A DNA stretch of 35,361 bases, taken from a virus. Below the pieces are notes generated by a model. The model had not been told where the DNA came from. It worked only from the letters and a program-made list of their open reading frames with translations, and searched no databases. The position numbers and the translations under genes are program-made. The DNA lies in IMG/VR virus record IMGVR_UViG_3300027763_000137, positions 1 through 35,361 of that record. One strand, 5' to 3'. This document shows, one piece after another, positions 15,467-19,665 of this stretch. How positions within the stretch are numbered: the first letter of the stretch is position 1; every line of letters starts with the position of its first letter.

Positions 15467-16798
15467 CTAGGCCACTCGGCCCCAGTCATCAACGACGGCA
15501 TCGACTTGCGACCTGACGACGTTGGCCTTCCGATGGACAGGGAACAGCCGATGTGCCGCATAGCCCAGGGCGTCGAGGATGTGGCTCATGTCAGACGTGC
15601 CGACTTTCTTTTCAGGCTCGCCATTTCGGTCTAGGGCTTGGGTCTCAAGGGCGCGACACAAGTGCGGGCAGGCGTCAGCGTCGATTGTCAGACGTCGATC
15701 CCGCAACAGCACGTTAACCGTGTTGACGCGTTCCATGATCGGCGGATTGGCCTTGGGATGATCGGGGCGGAAGCCTGCCTGTAGCAACAGATGGATGTCG
15801 GAGAGTGTCGACGTCGTATGCAGCGACGCGCCGCTTGCGTCAGGGTGCGCCTTGATGCGCATGGCGAAGACGTCTTCACGGGTGTAGCGACGTCCCTTGG
15901 TCTTCTCCATGTGCGCCATGATCCACTTGGCGGTTCGCTCGGCGTGCTCATCTGTCGTCGTGCCGCCTTGCTTGATGACCTCACCGACGACGTGCAAGAC
16001 GCGCCTGTCGTCGTCAACCTCGGCTACGATCCATTGCGCATCTCTGACGTTGAAGTCGCAACCGATGACGAGACGGCCACGGCCAGGGGTTACGACAGGG
16101 GGCGTGCCGCAATGAATGCGCCGGTCAAAGCGAGAATAGACACGTCCACCTCTGGCAGTGCGCACGCCGTCGAGCTTTTCTTTGATCGCCTCGTCAGTGC
16201 CCAGACGCGACCGCGATTCGTCGACGTAGGACGGAGGCAAGAAGGGGTTGTCTGCCGTCCGAATAACGTAGGCTCTCGTCGTCGTCGACGGCTTGGCGAG
16301 CACCAACTCATAGGCAGGCCCGTAGCCCTCGGGTGTGCCGGTCAACAGCGTCTCCAGGGCAGTGCCAGATCGGACACGCTGCATTGCAGGCACAAGGGCT
16401 TCAGGGTCACATAGCTCCCACTCGTCAGCCCACAGACCAATGGCGTTGATACCCTCGACAGCTCGGGGCTTGTCCAATGACCGACACCAAAATTCGAACC
16501 GCTTGGCGCCGCCGATCTCAAAGATGTGGTCGCTCTTCCAATGCCGATAGGGCAAGCGCCAGTCGTCGAGATACCTCATGGTGCTGCGCTCCATGACGTC
16601 ACGCACCATCGGGTAGCTAGGCTCCGTTCCGAGGATTGGGCCGTGTTGGCCGTGACGGAGACCGAGGTCCACCATCCATGCGACGCCCAGCGATGTCTTG
16701 CCGGATCCGTAGCCGCCAGACACCACGCGGATGCCAGGGCCACGATCTGCGAGCACCATGAGGTGCTTGTCGCCCATGACGACGGAGGAGCGTCTCAC
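15467..16798 (-). CDS. terL: Terminase large subunit (443 aa)
   Basis: Packaging motor ATPase and nuclease. Walker A GGYGSGKTS at residues 28-36, Walker B GLWADEWE at 121-128 with the catalytic glutamate after D125, and coupling motif LTGTPEG at 152-158. The nuclease domain has three aspartates in the expected places: CDFN (D248), HPDASG (D319) and SHILDALGY (D408). Length and motif order are normal and complete. GTG at 16798 overlaps the small subunit stop in GTGA; ATG at 16777 (MGDKHLM) is an alternative. Confidence 0.95.
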   Translation of the reverse strand: MRRSSVVMGDKHLMVLADRGPGIRVVSGGYGSGKTSLGVAWMVDLGLRHGQHGPILGTEPSYPMVRDVMERSTMRYLDDWRLPYRHWKSDHIFEIGGAKRFEFWCRSLDKPRAVEGINAIGLWADEWELCDPEALVPAMQRVRSGTALETLLTGTPEGYGPAYELVLAKPSTTTRAYVIRTADNPFLPPSYVDESRSRLGTDEAIKEKLDGVRTARGGRVYSRFDRRIHCGTPPVVTPGRGRLVIGCDFNVRDAQWIVAEVDDDRRVLHVVGEVIKQGGTTTDEHAERTAKWIMAHMEKTKGRRYTREDVFAMRIKAHPDASGASLHTTSTLSDIHLLLQAGFRPDHPKANPPIMERVNTVNVLLRDRRLTIDADACPHLCRALETQALDRNGEPEKKVGTSDMSHILDALGYAAHRLFPVHRKANVVRSQVDAVVDDWGRVA

Positions 16799-17274
16799 TT
16801 GATGACAGGCGTGAAGTCGACACCGTCGACACTGTCAGCAGCCGCCGTAGTCATCCGGCCAGGCGGGCCGTATCGAGCGGGGTCGAGGGCCGCAAGCAGC
16901 GTCACGATGGCGCTACGGTCGCCAGCGTCGGCAAGCTCTCGCAACTGGCGCTCAAGGTCTGCGACGGAGACGGGCGGTAGGTCTTCCTCGACAGGCTCGG
17001 GTTCTGGTGCCCATTTGGCATGAGGCGCCAGCGCATGGCCCAACAGAAACCGGCGACACGACGCACGCAACTCGGGTTGTGCATCCATGACGAGAGACGC
17101 CACGTTGTCGGGCACATCGTCACCGGGCGCAACAGCAGCCTCTGGTCTTCCGACACCGATGGCATATTCAATCCGCAAGCAGTCATAGGCGCCACTGCGC
17201 AACCAATGCGGCAGGGGAAGGCGCCCAGCCTGCTTGCCAGATAGGCGCGGCTTGCTGGGGTAGGTCGTTGTCAC
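16795..17274 (-). CDS. Terminase small subunit-like protein (159 aa)
   Basis: It is coupled by GTGA overlap to the large terminase and is the first gene of the late operon. It has an N-terminal basic segment (PSKPRLSGKQAG), helices around residues 20-75, then a helix (VSVADLERQLRELADAG) and C-terminal tail. No clear helix-turn-helix is seen, so the call rests mainly on position. I choose GTG at 17274 because a -10-like element ends 6 nt before it. A TTG at 17310 would add 12 residues. No Shine-Dalgarno site is present. Confidence 0.65.
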   Translation of the reverse strand: MTTTYPSKPRLSGKQAGRLPLPHWLRSGAYDCLRIEYAIGVGRPEAAVAPGDDVPDNVASLVMDAQPELRASCRRFLLGHALAPHAKWAPEPEPVEEDLPPVSVADLERQLRELADAGDRSAIVTLLAALDPARYGPPGRMTTAAADSVDGVDFTPVIK

Positions 17275-17280
17275 GCGACA

Positions 17281-17310
17281 AGTATGCCACGCAATGGCAC
17301 GCTTTTGCAA
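17281..17310 (-). promoter_or_regulatory. Candidate late promoter before the terminase genes
   Basis: Minus-strand TTGCAA (17310-17305), 18-bp spacer, CATACT (17286-17281), then six bases and GTG at 17274. The -10 element resembles the CATAAT/CATAGT boxes of the small-gene cassettes. With this spacing the transcript would start at or very near the GTG. Confidence 0.4.
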
Positions 17311-17332
17311 CCACCATAAAAACCAAACCCCA

Positions 17333-17354
17333 CAACCTGCGGAATTGCAGGTTG
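17333..17354. terminator. Inverted repeat between the small-gene array and late genes
   Basis: Perfect 8-bp arms CAACCTGC / GCAGGTTG with a GGAATT loop. On the minus strand it is followed by GTGGGGTTTGGTTTTTATGG, so the T-run is displaced by about 10 nt and a weak terminator is plausible. It would separate the 93-aa gene from the terminase operon. Confidence 0.5.
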
Positions 17355-17391
17355 CAGGGCTCAGGCGAAGTGCTTGCCACGCGTGGACAGG

Positions 17392-17673
17392 CTAGCCGAT
17401 ATCGGACGGCTCGACAACCATAACCTGTGGCCCGATGTCAGGTCCGTCAATCCGCATCGCATCATCCACCAGCATCCTCAGCACAGCCGATGCAGGACAC
17501 CCTCTAGAAGCAAGCCAGGCGGCTTGTGCTGGCGTCAGCGAGACTTGGCAGGTGTGAGCACGGCCAGACGGTGAAAGGCGCTTAGGGCGGGTTTGGCGAG
17601 GCTTGGCGGGGTCTTTAGGATTGGGATTGATCCAGCGCTTGAATTCTTGGTTCTCTTTTGGGGTCTTGATCAT
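17392..17673 (-). CDS. Small putative DNA-binding protein (93 aa)
   Basis: Very basic, lysine/proline-rich N-terminus (to about residue 40). A C-terminal segment HTCQVSLTPAQAAWLASRG and SAVLRMLVDDAM follows, with the strand-helix-helix look of a ribbon-helix-helix domain. Start ATG 17673 has GGAG 9 nt upstream. It lies directly after terminator A; the ribosome site begins where the T-run ends, so it may be read by leakage through that terminator. It could be a regulator acting at the late operon boundary, which is inference. Confidence 0.65.
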   Translation of the reverse strand: MIKTPKENQEFKRWINPNPKDPAKPRQTRPKRLSPSGRAHTCQVSLTPAQAAWLASRGCPASAVLRMLVDDAMRIDGPDIGPQVMVVEPSDIG

Positions 17674-17692
17674 CTTGGTATCTCCAGAAAGA

Positions 17693-17715
17693 AAGCCCGC
17701 CAGTGCGGCGGGCTT
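17693..17715 (-). terminator. Terminator of cassette A
   Basis: Stem AAGCCCGCC / GGCGGGCTT with a 5-nt loop, followed on the minus strand by TTTCTTTCT. The sequence up to the loop is nearly identical to terminator C at 18569-18593, including the flanking CCAGAAAGAAAG. Confidence 0.85.
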
Positions 17716-17727
17716 GGGGTGAGGGGG

Positions 17728-18057
17728 TCAGGCTTGATGTGAGTAGTCGCCGAGGTCCTCGGCCATCTGCTCGGCCTCCTCGCGGCTGATGCGACCGACA
17801 GGGCGGGCTTCTTCTCGGATGATGCTCTCGATGTCGCGGATGACCATAGCCTGCATGGCGACGTCGGCGGGCGTCATCGCGGCGACCGAAGCGCGCATTT
17901 GAGCGTCGCAATGGGCGTCATAAGCGGCGCGGTCGTCACGCGTCAGCCGTCCATACCATGCATTTTCTGACGCCCGGTTGCGTGACGCGAGCGCCTTGCT
18001 TGGCTTCTTTGCGGTTTCGGCGATGGGCTTGCTGGCGAGGATTTCAGTGATGTTCAT
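17728..18057 (-). CDS. Cassette A small protein (109 aa)
   Basis: ATG at 18057 with GGGAG 7 nt upstream, the leader shared by the cassettes. The longer frame to 18129 would run through the promoter. The sequence is helical and charged: a basic N-terminal third (AKKPSKALASRNRASENAW), then DDRAAYDAHCDAQMRASVAAM and an acidic C-terminus (EEAEQMAEDLGDYSH). I recognise no family. It is flanked by its own promoter (18101-18129) and terminator (17693-17715), so it is a single-gene transcription unit, probably expressed early. Confidence 0.72.
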   Translation of the reverse strand: MNITEILASKPIAETAKKPSKALASRNRASENAWYGRLTRDDRAAYDAHCDAQMRASVAAMTPADVAMQAMVIRDIESIIREEARPVGRISREEAEQMAEDLGDYSHQA

Positions 18058-18100
18058 TTTCTGTCTCCCTTGCGAGCCGCTTTGTGCTGCCCACATCCAC

Positions 18101-18129
18101 ACTATGCAGCACAGTGGACGCATTGTCAA
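18101..18129 (-). promoter_or_regulatory. Cassette promoter A
   Basis: Minus-strand TTGACA (18129-18124), 17-bp spacer, CATAGT (18106-18101). The spacer ends in CACTGTGCTG as in promoters C and D. Predicted start is about 36 nt before the ATG of cassette A. Confidence 0.85.
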
Positions 18130-18155
18130 GCACAGACGCGAGAAATAAATCTAGG

Positions 18156-18205
18156 GGCTTTGCAAAGCCAGATCAGGCGCGGCTTGTGATCTGTTGAGAG
18201 ATCAC
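18156..18205. promoter_or_regulatory. Upstream dyads of promoter A
   Basis: A perfect 14-bp palindrome GGCTTTGCAAAGCC at 18156-18169, centred about 36 bp upstream of the -35 box. Farther upstream is an inverted repeat GTGATCT / AGATCAC at 18186-18205. The same two elements lie upstream of promoter C. They are candidate operators for a phage or host regulator. Confidence 0.6.
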
Positions 18206-18210
18206 CAAAG

Positions 18211-18236
18211 AAAAAAAACCCCGCCGTAGCGGGGTT
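18211..18236 (-). terminator. Terminator of cassette B
   Basis: Stem AACCCCGC / GCGGGGTT around CGTA, followed on the minus strand by eight T residues. It starts 4 nt after the cassette B stop codon. The 20-base stem-loop is identical to terminator D. Confidence 0.9.
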
Positions 18237-18240
18237 GGGG

Positions 18241-18390
18241 TCAGGCGCCAACAACGGAGATGATCTCCCAGTTGGCGGAGTAGAGCGACCGAGCGTAGAG
18301 CGTGAAGTCGGCCATGTTCTTGACGGTCTTCACGTTGACAAAGGTCTGCTTGAGGATGGGCGAGAAGGTCTTGAAGGTGATGGTCAGCAT
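18241..18390 (-). CDS. Cassette B small protein (49 aa)
   Basis: ATG at 18390 with GGAG 8 nt upstream; 50 codons to TGA at 18243-18241. The product begins MLTITFKTFSPILKQTFVN and ends in a hydrophobic WEIISVVGA. It has mixed hydrophobic and basic residues, no obvious membrane helix and no recognised family. Promoter, ribosome site and terminator all fit it exactly, so the gene is well supported despite its size. Confidence 0.75.
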   Translation of the reverse strand: MLTITFKTFSPILKQTFVNVKTVKNMADFTLYARSLYSANWEIISVVGA

Positions 18391-18431
18391 GTTGGTGTCT
18401 CCCGTTTGCGAGCGGCGTTGCTCGTAGGCCC

Positions 18432-18460
18432 ACTATGCAGCACAGACGATGCACTGTCAA
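18432..18460 (-). promoter_or_regulatory. Cassette promoter B
   Basis: Minus-strand TTGACA (18460-18455), 17-bp spacer, CATAGT (18437-18432). The spacer is the most divergent of the four on this strand, but it ends in the same TGTGCTG. Confidence 0.85.
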
Positions 18461-18486
18461 GCACAGCGTCTATGTTTTTTTTCTGT

Positions 18487-18500
18487 GGCTTTGCAAAGCC
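18487..18500. promoter_or_regulatory. 14-bp palindrome upstream of promoter B
   Basis: GGCTTTGCAAAGCC, identical to the copies upstream of promoters A and C, at nearly the same distance from the -35 box. Degenerate GATC-containing repeats follow farther upstream (18518-18546). Confidence 0.6.
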
Positions 18501-18568
18501 AAATCAGCCGCTAGGTGTGATTTGTCAGCCCAGATCAACCGGCTGATCTGCCTGTGTCTCCAGAAAGA

Positions 18569-18593
18569 AAGCCCGCCAGTGTGTGGCGGGCTT
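18569..18593 (-). terminator. Terminator of cassette C
   Basis: Stem AAGCCCGCCA / TGGCGGGCTT with loop GTGTG, followed on the minus strand by TTTCTTTCT. Beyond it comes GGAGACACAGG, which matches the ribosome site found after terminator A but here has no start codon in range. Confidence 0.88.
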
Positions 18594-18601
18594 GGGGGGG
18601 G

Positions 18602-18805
18602 TCAAAGTGCGTTGGGGTTGGCGAGGTACTTTGACAGGCGCTTGACGTAGGCAGTGGCGTTGGCAACCGAATAGCCCAGCTTGACTTGAGCCGCGATCAT
18701 CTCTGCGGTGCGCTCATTGTTGACGGCGCAGGACTTGGGGCAGAGACGGCCGCTTTTGGTGTCGCAGTTGTTGCAGTGGCCGTATTCGTTCATGGTGCTA
18801 AGCAT
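18602..18805 (-). CDS. Cassette C small cysteine-containing protein (67 aa)
   Basis: ATG at 18805 with GGGAG 7 nt upstream (leader identical to cassette A). The N-terminal third holds HCNNCDTKSGRLCPKSC (residues 10-26), four cysteines in C-x2-C and C-x3-C pairs, a possible small zinc site. The remainder is helical (RTAEMIAAQVKLGY, ATAYVKRLSKYL). I recognise no family. It has its own promoter and terminator. No similarity to the cassette A protein is seen although the flanking DNA is nearly the same. Confidence 0.75.
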   Translation of the reverse strand: MLSTMNEYGHCNNCDTKSGRLCPKSCAVNNERTAEMIAAQVKLGYSVANATAYVKRLSKYLANPNAL

Positions 18806-18848
18806 TTTCTGTCTCCCTTGCGAGCCGCTTTATGCTGCCCACATCCAC

Positions 18849-18877
18849 ACTATGCAGCACAGTGTCCACACTGTCAA
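18849..18877 (-). promoter_or_regulatory. Cassette promoter C
   Basis: Minus-strand TTGACA (18877-18872), 17-bp spacer, CATAGT (18854-18849). The spacer and -35 edge contain a perfect inverted repeat ACAGTGTCCACACTGT (18859-18874), a likely repressor or activator site. Promoter D has the same repeat with one mismatch. Confidence 0.88.
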
Positions 18878-18903
18878 GCACTGTGCTGAAAGAAATATCT
18901 GGG

Positions 18904-18954
18904 GGCTTTGCAAAGCCAGATCAGCCAACTCGGGTGATCTGTTGAAGAGATCAC
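18904..18954. promoter_or_regulatory. Upstream dyads of promoter C
   Basis: Palindrome GGCTTTGCAAAGCC at 18904-18917 and inverted repeat GTGATCT / AGATCAC at 18934-18954. Order and spacing follow the copy upstream of promoter A. Confidence 0.6.
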
Positions 18955-18963
18955 CAAAGAAAA

Positions 18964-18983
18964 AACCCCGCCGTAGCGGGGTT
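18964..18983 (-). terminator. Terminator of cassette D
   Basis: Stem AACCCCGC / GCGGGGTT around CGTA, with a run of A on the plus-strand left flank giving a T-run on the minus strand. Identical to terminator B, including the flanking ATCACCAAAGAAAAA. Confidence 0.88.
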
Positions 18984-18991
18984 GGGGGGGG

Positions 18992-19165
18992 TCAGAGGTG
19001 CCAAGCTGGCTGGCTATGCACCCAATCAAGGGCTTCGTGAAAAGAGGTCCAATTCTTTTCAACTATTTTCCCGTCAACGAAAACGGAATAGGTGGGTTGT
19101 GACCACATGTACTCGCGGCGTTCGTTGATGGAGTAGTTGATCTTCGTGCGGTTGTTGTCGTTCAT
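18992..19165 (-). CDS. Cassette D small protein (57 aa)
   Basis: ATG at 19165 with GGAG 5 nt upstream. The longer frame to 19291 would cross the promoter. The product is polar at the start (MNDNNRTKINYSINERREYM), then has a strand-like YSVFVDGKIVEKNW and a helix SFHEALDWVHSQ. It looks like a small folded alpha/beta protein, but no family is recognised. A single-gene unit with its own promoter and terminator. Confidence 0.75.
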   Translation of the reverse strand: MNDNNRTKINYSINERREYMWSQPTYSVFVDGKIVEKNWTSFHEALDWVHSQPAWHL

Positions 19166-19199
19166 GCTGTCTCCCGTTTGCGTTGCTGTCTGTGCGCCC

Positions 19200-19228
19200 A
19201 TTATGCAGCACAGTGGCCACACTGTCAA
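19200..19228 (-). promoter_or_regulatory. Cassette promoter D
   Basis: Minus-strand TTGACA (19228-19223), 17-bp spacer, CATAAT (19205-19200), the strongest sigma70-like match of the family. The spacer carries ACAGTGGCCACACTGT, the promoter C dyad with one mismatch. Upstream, CATTGCAAAGCC (about 19259-19270) is a half-degenerate copy of the 14-bp palindrome. Confidence 0.88.
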
Positions 19229-19343
19229 GCACTGTGTCGATGTTATTTTTACACCGCATTGCAAAGCCAGATCAGGCGCACTCCTGAACATTTGTTTCGT
19301 ATGTGGATGATCTGTCCGACAGATCAGATCACCCCCAAAGAAA

Positions 19344-19365
19344 ACGCCACCTTGTGAGGTGGCGT
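19344..19365 (-). terminator. Terminator of the primase/helicase operon
   Basis: Stem ACGCCACCT / AGGTGGCGT with a TGTG loop, followed on the minus strand by TTTTCTTT. It lies 300 bases past the primase stop codon, so the transcript from the helicase-primase operon would include the whole palindrome-rich region. Confidence 0.88.
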
Positions 19366-19458
19366 CATCAACCTGATCCCTCAGAGGGGAGACGTCGGGA
19401 CTAGGTACGGGGTCGAGCCCGTGGGAGGAGGGTACAGGTCAGGCGGGGGGAGTCAAGG

Positions 19459-19476
19459 CTATTGGCGCGCCAATAG
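19459..19476. repeat. Perfect 18-bp palindrome
   Basis: CTATTGGCGCGCCAATAG equals its own reverse complement. GAGTC (19451) and GACTC (19487) flank it as a second, outer dyad. Confidence 0.85.
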
Positions 19477-19518
19477 GTTGAAATATCGACTCTTTTAGAT
19501 TTAGAAAAAGACTATCTA

Positions 19519-19536
19519 TCTGGTTATATAACCAGA
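19519..19536. repeat. Perfect 18-bp AT-rich palindrome
   Basis: TCTGGTTATATAACCAGA equals its own reverse complement. Its centre TTATATAA would melt easily. It lies 60 bp from the GC-rich palindrome. Confidence 0.85.
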
Positions 19537-19665
19537 GAACTTCTTTCTTCATTCATAGGTAGTGCGACGCACGTACACCTATAAGGACCCTAGTTGAAGA
19601 ATGAAGGAAGGGGAGGCAAACTGCCGCACTTCCTGTTTTCCAACGAGGGACCTCGCAACCCTAGC

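Larger units (their letters stand above)
19366..19665. other. Gene-free palindrome-rich region, candidate replication origin
   Basis: No credible ORF on either strand. It holds a GC-rich part (19374-19450) with short hairpins such as ACGGG/CCCGT, and an AT-rich part (19480-19560) that stands out from the genome. Two perfect 18-bp palindromes lie at 19459-19476 and 19519-19536. A nested stem lies at 19543-19610: outer arms of 12 bp with one mismatch, then ATAGGT/ACCTAT, then GTGCG-A-CGCAC. Position beside the primase and a mix of AT-rich DNA with dyads suggest an origin. A structured RNA in the 3' untranslated region is the alternative. Confidence 0.5.

Noticed and set aside
13769-15634. 621-aa plus-strand ORF opposite the portal gene
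   Set aside because: It is rich in Arg, His and Asp with no protein-like texture and lies exactly antisense to the portal gene. Long antisense frames are common in GC-rich genes.
17500-19400. CRISPR-like array suggested by repeated blocks
   Set aside because: The repeats are long, spaced 330-420 bp apart, contain promoters and terminators, and flank ORFs. No short uniform repeat-spacer pattern exists.
19405-19440. tRNA T-arm-like sequence (GGGGTCGAGCCC)
   Set aside because: No matching acceptor, D or anticodon arms and no CCA nearby on either strand; the loop is too short. I also found no integrase that would make it an attachment site.
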